Positions 11,214-18,202 of a DNA stretch of 64,000 bases are shown here, in pieces. The notes beneath the pieces are model-generated. The model was given only the letters and a program-made list of their open reading frames with translations, ran no database searches and was not told the origin of the DNA. Location of the stretch: IMG/VR virus record IMGVR_UViG_3300030329_003696, positions 102,834-166,833 of that record; one strand, given 5' to 3'. The first letter of the stretch is position 1; each line of letters opens with the position of its first letter. This stretch comes from a virus. The position numbers and the translations under genes were made by a program.

Positions 11214-11522
11214 TTATCCTGCTACCCATGCGTGCAACGATGCTTCATCCCATTTACGGGGAAAGCCCGAAGCATCGCAATCGCTAGGGCAACCGCACTG
11301 AATCCAAACCTTGGCCGAATTCAGAAGCTCGCTCAATGGAGCGTATGGCGAATAATTGAAAACCATAGCGTTGCCGATTGGATCAACGACGTAAGCAATC
11401 AGCTTGGTAACCATTACGTTACCATCTGGATCGAGTTCGCTAATCTTATCAACCCATAGGGTATGATCTTCAAGGCCGTAGTTTTCAGAATTAAAGATAT
11501 TTTTAACAGCTTCAGTTTTCAT
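11214..11522 (-). CDS. Unknown 102-residue protein
   Basis: ATG at 11522 follows AAAGG. Predicted mixed fold: LWVDKISELDPDGNVMVTKL and AYVVDPIGNAMVFNYSPYA suggest strands joined by turns, then QCGCPSDCDASG with three cysteines and an aromatic C-terminus. The cysteine cluster could bind metal. No family is recognised. Single-gene unit. Confidence 0.65.
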   Translation of the reverse strand: MKTEAVKNIFNSENYGLEDHTLWVDKISELDPDGNVMVTKLIAYVVDPIGNAMVFNYSPYAPLSELLNSAKVWIQCGCPSDCDASGFPRKWDEASLHAWVAG

Positions 11523-11557
11523 TTTAACTTTCCTTTGTGTTGTTTTGTTATGTTCTT

Positions 11558-11586
11558 ATTATACTATAACTATCGGCAAAAGTCAA
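11558..11586 (-). promoter_or_regulatory. Leftward early promoter
   Basis: TTGACT (11586-11581), 17-bp spacer with CCGAT, TATAAT (11563-11558). Confidence 0.88.
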
Positions 11587-11599
11587 GGGGTATCTTGAA

Positions 11600-11713
11600 C
11601 TATTTTTCAAAAATATTGAAATAAATAATGTGTGCCCCAAGCGTTGCGATTGATACAATAATGCCGGTTGAAACGATAATCTTCGAGAGAATTTCTAATT
11701 GTGCCATTTTCAT
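11600..11713 (-). CDS. Membrane micropeptide, 37 residues
   Basis: ATG at 11713 (or the third codon, ATG at 11707) follows AAAGGAAA. A membrane segment (IIVSTGIIVSIATLGAHIIY) occupies the middle; the peptide ends HIIYFNIFEK. The same ending, HIIYFNILGK, occurs in the 32-residue peptide at 12866-12964, so the two are paralogues. Single-gene unit from 11746-11773. Function unknown. Confidence 0.7.
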   Translation of the reverse strand: MKMAQLEILSKIIVSTGIIVSIATLGAHIIYFNIFEK

Positions 11714-11745
11714 TTTCCTTTGTGTTGTGTTTTTGTTATGCTTCT

Positions 11746-11773
11746 ATTATACATAGATCGGCAGAAATGTCAA
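11746..11773 (-). promoter_or_regulatory. Leftward early promoter (37-residue peptide)
   Basis: TTGACA (11773-11768), 16-bp spacer with CCGAT, TATAAT (11751-11746). Confidence 0.9.
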
Positions 11774-11813
11774 TAGGCTTTAGCTAAAAATCCAGAAAAA
11801 AAGCAAAGTTTTT

Positions 11814-11827
11814 CCGGGGCCGCCCGG
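11814..11827. repeat. GC palindrome element, copy 9
   Basis: CCGGG-GCCG-CCCGG, ten bases, TGTCAA (11838-11843). It is 41 bp from the promoter at 11746-11773. Confidence 0.85.
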
Positions 11828-11899
11828 ATCGCCCAGGTGTCAACAGTAAATCTGGTCTTTTTGTCGAAGTACTGTGACGCCCCTAGGCGATTGGTTAGG

Positions 11900-12181
11900 C
11901 TAAGACGGCAAGCATCCGTCAACTATACCACCGTGAGCGTCAAGCTCTGCCTGTACTACCTCAATCGGCACGAAACCATAAACGGTCTCGGTGTAGTCGC
12001 TAGTACCGCACAGCTCTGCATAGTTGCGTAGCTCTGCTGTCTTTGGTGTAGTGGTAGGAAATCCACACTCTACAGTAAGCAGGTTGCCTGCTGTGTTACG
12101 TTGGCAGTAGCTACCATCGTGAGCCTGTACGCTGATATTAAAGCCATCGTTGCAAGTGATTCTAGGATTGTGATTGTACAT
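11900..12181 (-). CDS. Unknown 93-residue protein
   Basis: ATG at 12181 with AAAAGG upstream. The chain is strand-rich with five cysteines (ITCNDG, SYCQR, VECGF, ELCGT, DGCLP), which may form disulfides or bind metal. No family is recognised. No promoter is evident in the 116-bp gap upstream, so it is probably transcribed together with 12298-12531. Confidence 0.6.
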   Translation of the reverse strand: MYNHNPRITCNDGFNISVQAHDGSYCQRNTAGNLLTVECGFPTTTPKTAELRNYAELCGTSDYTETVYGFVPIEVVQAELDAHGGIVDGCLPS

Positions 12182-12297
12182 AAGATAAACCTTTTCTAGT
12201 ATAGTGTAGTTGTGTTGGCCATTGTTATTCTCTTAGGCTTGAGTGGTTATTGTTATAGTGTTAAACCTTCACTCAGGAATAGCTACACGCTACCCAT

Positions 12298-12531
12298 CTA
12301 CTCGTTGGCGGTTCCGTACTTCTCGAAGTATCGACGCATAGCGTCCATCTTGGATTGCGGTACTTCCGTAACGCTGATAGTCTCAACGTCATTATGATAA
12401 TGATTGTAACGGAAGCGGGTTTCACCGTGTTCGTTGGTGAATAGCGAATCCTGCCCAACAGTGCAGAATGTAGTTTCTCGACCTGTTACTGGGTGTATAG
12501 CCAGAACGTCAAAGTTTTTTTTGTTAGTCAT
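12298..12531 (-). CDS. Unknown 77-residue protein
   Basis: ATG at 12531 is chosen over 12582 because GAAAGG lies just upstream and the longer frame enters the promoter. Sequence: VLAIHPVTGRETTFCTVG, then RFRYNHYHNDVETISVTEVP, a likely small beta fold, ending in a helix (SKMDAMRRYFEKYG). No family is recognised. Confidence 0.65.
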   Translation of the reverse strand: MTNKKNFDVLAIHPVTGRETTFCTVGQDSLFTNEHGETRFRYNHYHNDVETISVTEVPQSKMDAMRRYFEKYGTANE

Positions 12532-12572
12532 ATTGTTACCTTTCGTGAATGACTGTTGTGTGTTATGCTTTA

Positions 12573-12601
12573 AGTATACCATACTTATCGGCGTTTGTCA
12601 A
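12573..12601 (-). promoter_or_regulatory. Leftward early promoter
   Basis: TTGACA (12601-12596), 17-bp spacer with CCGAT, TATACT (12578-12573). Confidence 0.88.
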
Positions 12602-12610
12602 GTGGTTTCT

Positions 12611-12781
12611 TTAACTATTCATGATATTTTTTAGAATATCTTTTCTAGCCCAAAGCACTTCCAATTCGTTCATTATCTCAGTTTTCTTATAGCGTGAACG
12701 TGCGTTGGCGTGTTCGTTGACTTTCGCTTCAATTTGTCGGTTAGTCGTGAACAGTTTCAGTTTAGCTTCGTTGCGAGTCAT
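12611..12781 (-). CDS. Unknown helical protein, 56 residues
   Basis: ATG at 12781 follows GAAAGG. The protein is charged and predicted helical throughout (NEAKLKLFTTNRQIEAKVNE, then KKTEIMNELEVLWARKDILK). No family is recognised. Single-gene unit from 12824-12852. Confidence 0.65.
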   Translation of the reverse strand: MTRNEAKLKLFTTNRQIEAKVNEHANARSRYKKTEIMNELEVLWARKDILKNIMNS

Positions 12782-12823
12782 GTTGTGTTCCTTTCGAGAA
12801 CGTTGTTTAATTGTTATGTCTTA

Positions 12824-12852
12824 AGTATATTATATATATCGGCAAAAGTCAA
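12824..12852 (-). promoter_or_regulatory. Leftward early promoter
   Basis: TTGACT (12852-12847), 17-bp spacer with CCGAT, TATACT (12829-12824). Confidence 0.88.
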
Positions 12853-12865
12853 TAGCAATCTTTAA

Positions 12866-12964
12866 TTATTTTCCAAGAATATTAAAATAAATTATGTGTC
12901 CGATTAAACCTGCGAAAGCTGTTACTGTGCCGATTGTTACGATTGTTGTTGCGATGATTGTCAT
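12866..12964 (-). CDS. Membrane micropeptide, 32 residues
   Basis: ATG at 12964 follows GAAAGG. MTIIATTIVTIGTVTAFAGL opens the membrane segment; the ending HIIYFNILGK is shared with the 37-residue peptide at 11600-11713. One span, nearly uncharged. The repeated ending points to a common partner or membrane position. Single-gene unit. Confidence 0.68.
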   Translation of the reverse strand: MTIIATTIVTIGTVTAFAGLIGHIIYFNILGK

Positions 12965-12997
12965 AGTTAACCTTTCGTTGTTGTTTGTTATGCTTTA

Positions 12998-13026
12998 AGT
13001 ATATCATAAAGATCGGCACTTGTCAA
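12998..13026 (-). promoter_or_regulatory. Leftward early promoter (32-residue peptide)
   Basis: TTGACA (13026-13021), 17-bp spacer with CCGAT, TATACT (13003-12998). Confidence 0.88.
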
Positions 13027-13070
13027 TAGTAAACTGAAATAATTCTGAAAAAAAACAGAAAAAATCTGAT

Positions 13071-13084
13071 CCGGGCCCCCCCAG
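13071..13084. repeat. GC palindrome element, copy 10 (imperfect)
   Basis: CCGGG-CCCC-CCCAG, the inverse of the GGGG-loop version with one mismatch. The nearest TGTCAA (13112-13117) is 27 bases away instead of ten. It is 45 bp from the promoter at 12998-13026 and marks the right end of the early region. Confidence 0.7.
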
Positions 13085-13131
13085 CTTATGTGGTGGGTGT
13101 TTTATCTTCGATGTCAATCTACTTTTCAATA

Positions 13132-13180
13132 AGAAAAAAGCCCTAGGTGGTTCAGTCACAATTCGGAGCACTCTCTAGGG
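13132..13180 (-). terminator. Terminator of the sugar dehydrogenase gene
   Basis: On the minus strand CCCTAG (13180-13175) pairs with CTAGGG (13146-13141), followed by CTTTTTTC. The loop is long (28 nt) and may fold further. Confidence 0.65.
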
Positions 13181-13218
13181 TTGTCTTACCTAAACCACAC
13201 CATTAAAGTAAATAGGTA

Positions 13219-14085
13219 TTAGTCCGTAGAATCGACTTGTGCCCCATAGATACGCTTCCAGTCTTGATCTTCCCTAACAGAGAGGTTGTAGCTCCACGCT
13301 GCTTCTAATAAAGGACAATCGACGCCCTGTTCTGCAAAAAGAGTAATCATACCATTTAAATCTTTTGGAAAACACTTGCCCCCAAACCCCAATTGACCGT
13401 CAGGTCCCGGTACATTCCAGTGTGACCCTCCCAATCTAGAGTCTGTTTGGTTCGCTGCCCCTATAAATTTATTGTAATCAATACCTAAAGATTCACTAAG
13501 TTGATACATATGATTCGCAAAGGTCACCCTAACCGAAAGATAACTGTTGATTGTATACTTTATTAGCTCTGCCTCTGTGTTTGATACAAATATACATTCA
13601 CACCCCACCCACAATGACTCATGATATCTTTGGAATATGCCCCTTAAGGACTCTGAGTCGCCCTCTGGAAGCCCTAAAACATGATACTTGGCATTGCGTA
13701 GGTCTTCGTAAGCATTTCGCTCTGTGAGGAACTCAGGGTTTGTTACAATCACAATATTACTAAATTCTTTTTTGAGTCGCTCTGAAGTTCCCGGTGACAT
13801 AGTTGATTTTATTAAAACGATGGGCTTGTCTACCCTATTTTCTGACAAATCGCTGATCAATCCTAAACTTTGCTCTAATATTCCCGTATGACACTTACCA
13901 TTTTTATCCATAGGCGTCGGAACTGCCACATAAATTAACTCTGAGCGTGTTACAACGCGATTATAACCCTCTGAAATGTCGCCGTCTCTTGCATCAAACG
14001 CTTCTATTGAATGATGAGAGTTTTCGATGAGGAACTTTTCCATAGAACCACCAACAAAACCTCTACCAATAATACCGATTCTCAT
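13219..14085 (-). CDS. UDP-glucose/GDP-mannose dehydrogenase family protein
   Basis: 288 residues. The Rossmann motif GRGFVGG (residues 7-13), VAVPTPMD, STMSPGT, TNPEFLTE and the catalytic-cysteine loop GFGGKCFPKDL (C238) identify a nucleotide-sugar 6-dehydrogenase, which oxidises a UDP- or GDP-sugar to its uronic acid with two NAD. Family members are usually 380-450 residues; this one ends about 50 residues after the cysteine and lacks the C-terminal sugar-nucleotide-binding domain, so it may be a short phage form, or bind its substrate as a dimer in another way. The start at 14085 follows GGGAGAAG. It could act with the GDP-mannose dehydratase at 16694. It does not have the early promoter type. 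Confidence 0.85.
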   Translation of the reverse strand: MRIGIIGRGFVGGSMEKFLIENSHHSIEAFDARDGDISEGYNRVVTRSELIYVAVPTPMDKNGKCHTGILEQSLGLISDLSENRVDKPIVLIKSTMSPGTSERLKKEFSNIVIVTNPEFLTERNAYEDLRNAKYHVLGLPEGDSESLRGIFQRYHESLWVGCECIFVSNTEAELIKYTINSYLSVRVTFANHMYQLSESLGIDYNKFIGAANQTDSRLGGSHWNVPGPDGQLGFGGKCFPKDLNGMITLFAEQGVDCPLLEAAWSYNLSVREDQDWKRIYGAQVDSTD

Positions 14086-14464
14086 AACTTCTCCCTATTT
14101 TGTTATTACATACCAAGACCATTTATACCTGTAAAGATATTACAAGCACTTTAGTTGAGATAGGAAGCAGTTAGGTCTTCAACACTAATTTCTTTACACT
14201 CACTCAATAAATTTGCCTTGAGGCCTTTACAGGTCTAGGTTGGTTGGTCACACAGAGCCTAGATTTCAATTTTGCCTAACCTTGGAGTCCTTGGAAACTC
14301 GCCGGTAACTTCCTAATTCAGCTGGACTTAGGTGAGGCTACAGCCCAATTATTCACTTTATACAAATATTTGCTGAATCTGATCACTTTTCAACCATTGA
14401 TCTACTATATTCTAGCTCTTTTTACAAGTTTTAGCAAAACGTTTTTTGGAATTTTGCCCTCTTC
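14086..14464. other. Non-coding region between divergent transcription units
   Basis: About 380 bp between the leftward dehydrogenase and the first rightward promoter hold no ORF. On the minus strand a TATAAAT lies near 14135, about 45 bp upstream of the dehydrogenase start, and another TATAAAG near 14361; both could be -10-only promoters. Several short hairpins are visible, for example CTAGG/CCTAG (14231-14258) and GCCTTGAGGC (14214-14223). It may contain a structured leader RNA or an origin; I cannot say which. Confidence 0.4.
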
Positions 14465-14474
14465 TGTGTATAAT
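14465..14474 (+). promoter_or_regulatory. Late promoter 1 (TGTGTATAAT)
   Basis: A -10-only motif with no -35 at the right distance, 31 bp upstream of the first rightward gene. Same word as the other late promoters. Confidence 0.75.
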
Positions 14475-14505
14475 AGGATGGAGAGACAGTAACAAGCACT
14501 AAGAT

Positions 14506-14706
14506 ATGGAACAAAAAATGACTGAAAAAATTAATGGTGACAAAAAAAATCCAACGAAATGTGAATCTGTGACTTGCTGCAAGGCGACAGCATCGCTACA
14601 GAAGTCTGTGGCCGAAGATTTGAAGAAGGAAGACAAGAACTTACAGGATATTTTAAATGACGACTCTGAAAACACTGCCGCTGGGGATCAGCCCTGCGAA
14701 GATTAA
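14506..14706 (+). CDS. Unknown 66-residue charged protein
   Basis: First rightward gene. The chain is rich in Lys, Asp and Glu, with CESVTCC near residues 19-25 and a final CED; no fold is evident. The ATG at 14506 has no strong ribosome site; the in-frame ATG at residue 5 (14518) is possible. It overlaps the next gene by 50 bp in another frame. Confidence 0.5.
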   Translation: MEQKMTEKINGDKKNPTKCESVTCCKATASLQKSVAEDLKKEDKNLQDILNDDSENTAAGDQPCED

Positions 14707-15361
14707 GCAAGAAAAAGTTATAATAGACGCTTGCTGCTTTGATGACCTAAAGCACCCCTATTATTCTGAAGACACAGAGTGTATAAAAGACCACTGCCTA
14801 CAGGATATTGTGGGTTTAGACACTGAATTTATGTATTCAGCCTTTTGTTTTGGCAAAGAAATCGAAACAGATAGTGGTACTCACGGGGAAGTGGGGTTAG
14901 GTAGACTAACCAAAGAGGACGATCAAGTAATTTTACTTAGAGAGTCCGCTATTTTCTACCAAAATCAAGATTCTGGAAGAGTTCCACCCCAAAATGACAA
15001 CGAAATAAACCAAGGCTTCTTTGAAGAAGACTCAAACCTGCTTATATCAGTCTTCCAAACAGACCCTTTAGACTCTCATCTCATACAAAACACACTTTTC
15101 TACAATGGTGGGTATGTAAAACTCACCGATGAGGGTATATTATGCTCCCTAGATGGTCACTTAATTAAATTTAGCCCTCAAGACTTGGTTAAATTTATAT
15201 CTAGAAGTAGTGCTAACATATCAACTGGCCCTATTTCTATTAAACCATTAAAAACTCGGCCCTCTAGAGTCAAAAAAGGAACAGTTATCTTCAACGAAAT
15301 CAAAAGCAAGCTTGAAGTATACGATGGAACAGAGTGGAAAACTCTAAAATGGGAGGACTAA
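14657..15361 (+). CDS. Putative virion structural protein
   Basis: 234 residues. Most of the chain is not recognised, but the last 35 residues (SRVKKGTVIFNEIKSKLEVY, then DGTEWKTL) match the short terminal module found in many phage fibre and baseplate proteins. The start is uncertain: ATG 14657 lies 50 bp inside the previous gene and no better start with a ribosome site appears before residue 20. It lies directly before the sigma factor gene. Confidence 0.55.
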   Translation: MTTLKTLPLGISPAKIKQEKVIIDACCFDDLKHPYYSEDTECIKDHCLQDIVGLDTEFMYSAFCFGKEIETDSGTHGEVGLGRLTKEDDQVILLRESAIFYQNQDSGRVPPQNDNEINQGFFEEDSNLLISVFQTDPLDSHLIQNTLFYNGGYVKLTDEGILCSLDGHLIKFSPQDLVKFISRSSANISTGPISIKPLKTRPSRVKKGTVIFNEIKSKLEVYDGTEWKTLKWED

Positions 15362-15362
15362 C

Positions 15363-15878
15363 ATGAAATTACCCAAAGGAATGACTGAACAACAGGTTAT
15401 AGATCAAATAAATATTGTCTGTAATAGAATATCACCTAGATATACCTTTTATGGATATACAGTTGATGACATAAAACAGGAATCTTTCATTATTTGTATG
15501 GAAGCCCTAAACAGATATGATGGAATTCGCCCTTTGGAAAACTTCCTGAGTGTAAATCTATCTAATCGACTTAAAAATTTCGTGAGAGACAATCACTTTT
15601 TAGGTTCTGAGAACACAGAGAGACAAAAAGTTTACCAACCGGCTCAGTTGGAATACGAGGACTACATAGTAGACGAAGAAAATAAACTTTCTATATCATA
15701 CGATCATATACAAAAGGAAGAAATGGTTGATGCTATTAATAAATACCTACCAGCCAACATGAGAATGGATTATCTCAAGATGATTAATGATGTTTATATT
15801 ACGAAACAACGAAGAGAAGAGATCACAAATATAATTATAGATATTTTACAGGAACACGGTTACCATGAAGAAGGGTAG
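15363..15878 (+). CDS. Late sigma factor, T4 gp55-like
   Basis: 171 residues. Residues about 33-79 (YTVDDIKQESFIICMEALNR followed by a YDG...PLENFLSVNLSNRLKNFVRDNH-type helix) match sigma-70 region 2, which binds the -10 element and core polymerase; regions 3 and 4 are absent, as in T4 gp55. Such factors direct late transcription from promoters with only a -10. This fits the TGTGTATAAT words found before the virion genes. The ATG follows GGGAGGACTAAC, one base after the upstream stop. It overlaps the next gene by 14 bp. Confidence 0.8.
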   Translation: MKLPKGMTEQQVIDQINIVCNRISPRYTFYGYTVDDIKQESFIICMEALNRYDGIRPLENFLSVNLSNRLKNFVRDNHFLGSENTERQKVYQPAQLEYEDYIVDEENKLSISYDHIQKEEMVDAINKYLPANMRMDYLKMINDVYITKQRREEITNIIIDILQEHGYHEEG

Positions 15879-16677
15879 ATTCTCTAAAGACGAGATAAAA
15901 TTCATAAAAGAGAATATTGATACCGGTGCAAACCGAATAGCAACCGAACTAAACCGAGATCCTGACAGTGTTTTGGATTTAATCAAGAGAAATGTTGCCA
16001 AGGGCGAGTTTGAGCGTCCAATTTGGATGGAAGATCAGGGCGATGTAGAAAAAGCCAAGTACGATTTAACCTTTAGACCGTATTGGACAGAGCTAAAACA
16101 GCAATTTACCGACGACGAGCTTGAATTATTCCAATACCACTGGGCAAGAATCATCTCACAGTTTAAAGATGATGTGATTCCCACCGAAGAACTACAAGTT
16201 GTTGACCTAATTAAGCTAGAATTGCTAATGAATAGGGCACTCAAGCACAACAAAGAGAACATCGAGCAGATATCAGCCCTAGAAGCCCTCATATTAAGCG
16301 AGAGACAGCGTGATCCAGATCAGGTAGACAAAGACGCCTTGTTTAATATGGAGCGTCAGGTGGCCTCTCTGAAGGCCTCACAGGAGTCTTTGAATCGTGA
16401 CTACAGAGATTTACAAACAAAGAAGAACTCGATGTTAAAGGAAATGAAGGCGACCCGTGAGCAACGAGTTAAAAGATTAGAAGATAGTAAACAGAACTTT
16501 ACTAGTTGGATGTCGTATCTTGTAGCTAATCCGGAAGTAACAAATGCTTATGGTCTTGAGATGGAAAAAATGAGATTAGCAATGAACAAGGAAAAAGAAA
16601 GACTAGCACAATACCACAAATATACGGATGAGATGGTAGATCAACCATTTCTAACACCCGAAACAGTTAAAGACTAA
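15865..16677 (+). CDS. Possible small terminase subunit
   Basis: 270 residues. An N-terminal helix-turn-helix (FSKDEIKFIKENIDTGANRI, then ATELNRDPDSVLDLIKR) is followed by a helical middle and a long coiled coil (about residues 150-215). This order (DNA-binding N-terminus, helical oligomerisation region) and the position 2.7 kb before the large terminase fit a small terminase, which recognises the packaging site. The length is above the usual 150-200 residues. A transcription regulator acting with the sigma factor is the alternative. Confidence 0.5.
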   Translation: MKKGRFSKDEIKFIKENIDTGANRIATELNRDPDSVLDLIKRNVAKGEFERPIWMEDQGDVEKAKYDLTFRPYWTELKQQFTDDELELFQYHWARIISQFKDDVIPTEELQVVDLIKLELLMNRALKHNKENIEQISALEALILSERQRDPDQVDKDALFNMERQVASLKASQESLNRDYRDLQTKKNSMLKEMKATREQRVKRLEDSKQNFTSWMSYLVANPEVTNAYGLEMEKMRLAMNKEKERLAQYHKYTDEMVDQPFLTPETVKD

Positions 16678-16693
16678 AAGGAACAGGACTAAA

Positions 16694-17689
16694 ATGAAAA
16701 CAGCTATTATTTTTGGCGTTACCGGACAGGACGGAAGCCACCTTGCAGATTTACTACTAGAAAAAAACTACAAGGTCGTAGGAGTGTCTAGGCGTTCCAG
16801 TACAGACAACACAGATAGAATTAGACATATCCTCAATAATGAAAACTTTATTTTGGTTCAAGGAGACATAACGGACGCATTTAGCGTTTCAAGAATACTT
16901 AAAGAATACGTTCATGTAGATGAAATCTACAACCTAGCAGCTCAGTCTCACGTCGCCGTGTCATTTAAGCAACCAGCACTGACTTGGGATATAACGGGAA
17001 AGGGTTGTCTCAATATTCTACAAAGCATGATTGATCTCGATATGTTACAGACTAGATTTTACCAAGCTAGTAGCAGTGAGATGTATGGTAAAAACTACGA
17101 CGAATTATCATCGGGAAGCAAATATCAAGATGAAGAAACAAAATTTTTACCTCAGTCGCCATATGCGATTGCAAAATGTGCCGCTCACTACATGACAAGA
17201 CTAGTAAGAGAAGGTCACGGAATACATGCGAGTGCCGGAATTTTATTTAATCACGAAGGTCCGAGAAGGGGTGAGACTTTTGTAACTAGAAAGATTACAA
17301 AATGGATCGGAGACTTTATTAAAAGTGGACGCGATCCAGAATTTCCAAAGCTGCGTCTAGGCAACTTGGAAGCATTTCGAGATTGGGGGTATGCGGGAGA
17401 TTACGTGGAAGCCATGTGGATGATGCTCCAGCAGGAAAGTCCAGATGATTATGTCATCTGCACTGGTAAAACTCATACGATTCGCGAGTTCCTAGACGTA
17501 GCGTTTTTACATGTGGGTATTGATGACTGGTCTGAATATGTAGTACAAGACCCAGAGTTTTACAGACCAGCAGAGGTAGACTATCTCAGGGGATGCAACG
17601 ACAAGGCTATGGAAAAATTAGGCTGGAAGCCAAATCATTCTTTTGAAGATCTTGTTAAAATGATGGTTAAGCACGATGTAGAGAATTAA
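16694..17689 (+). CDS. gmd: GDP-mannose 4,6-dehydratase
   Basis: 331 residues, the usual length. GVTGQDG (residues 8-14) binds NADP; S126-S128 in QASSSEMYG and Y157/K161 in SPYAIAK form the catalytic set of short-chain dehydrogenase-type sugar enzymes; FNHEGPRRGETFVTRKI is diagnostic of the family. It converts GDP-mannose to GDP-4-keto-6-deoxymannose, the precursor of fucose, rhamnose or perosamine. Large phages use it to remodel host surface sugars or decorate their own structures. It starts behind AAAGGAACAGG and ends one base into the next start (TAATG). Confidence 0.92.
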   Translation: MKTAIIFGVTGQDGSHLADLLLEKNYKVVGVSRRSSTDNTDRIRHILNNENFILVQGDITDAFSVSRILKEYVHVDEIYNLAAQSHVAVSFKQPALTWDITGKGCLNILQSMIDLDMLQTRFYQASSSEMYGKNYDELSSGSKYQDEETKFLPQSPYAIAKCAAHYMTRLVREGHGIHASAGILFNHEGPRRGETFVTRKITKWIGDFIKSGRDPEFPKLRLGNLEAFRDWGYAGDYVEAMWMMLQQESPDDYVICTGKTHTIREFLDVAFLHVGIDDWSEYVVQDPEFYRPAEVDYLRGCNDKAMEKLGWKPNHSFEDLVKMMVKHDVEN

Positions 17690-17943
17690 TGATAATTTAT
17701 AACGTGACATTAGATCTAACATTAGTAATTGCTAGACTGAAAGAATTTAGACTTGGAGAATTTAATTCCCTTTGCCCCACTGTTTTTACGGAGGCAGGAA
17801 ATCCAGATGACGCCTGTTACTTCACTATGTGCAGATTTTCAGATATAATATTAAAACAAAAGGAAACAGCGACTACCGCTCTTTTATTAAAAGACGTGTT
17901 ACATGATATACGCATAACAAAAGTGAGACCTAAAGATGCCTAG
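17689..17943 (+). CDS. Unknown 84-residue protein
   Basis: The ATG overlaps the stop of gmd. The sequence (MIIYNVTLDLTLVIARLKEF and FSDIILKQKETATTALLLKD) suggests a small alpha/beta protein with three cysteines. It overlaps the HNH gene by 8 bp, so it belongs to the same operon. No family is recognised. Confidence 0.55.
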   Translation: MIIYNVTLDLTLVIARLKEFRLGEFNSLCPTVFTEAGNPDDACYFTMCRFSDIILKQKETATTALLLKDVLHDIRITKVRPKDA

Positions 17944-18202
17944 AAACTATAACGACCCAGTCTACGCAGAGTGGAGAAAGAGAGTTCTGGCTAGAGATAA
18001 ATATAAATGCCAGATGCCAAACTGTAAAAGGAAAAAGAGCTTACAAGTACACCACATCCAAAAATGGTCTTCTGCCTCTACACTTAGATTTGAAGTAGAC
18101 AATGGGATTACCCTTTGTTACGGTTGCCATAAAGAGGTTACTAACAACGAAACTTTTTATGAGTCCTTATTTCATCAAATAGTGAGAGAGAAAAATGTCT
18201 AA
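17936..18202 (+). CDS. HNH endonuclease
   Basis: 88 residues. C25/C30 and C61/C64 form the zinc-binding pairs of an HNH module; VHHIQKW (H39, H40) supplies the catalytic histidine and N56 in DNGITLCYGCH the second conserved residue. Small HNH proteins close to terminase genes often help in DNA packaging, but many are homing or free-standing nucleases. It sits between gmd and the ERCC4 nuclease, with 8-bp overlaps on both sides, so it is part of the operon rather than a mobile insert. Confidence 0.85.
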   Translation: MPRNYNDPVYAEWRKRVLARDKYKCQMPNCKRKKSLQVHHIQKWSSASTLRFEVDNGITLCYGCHKEVTNNETFYESLFHQIVREKNV

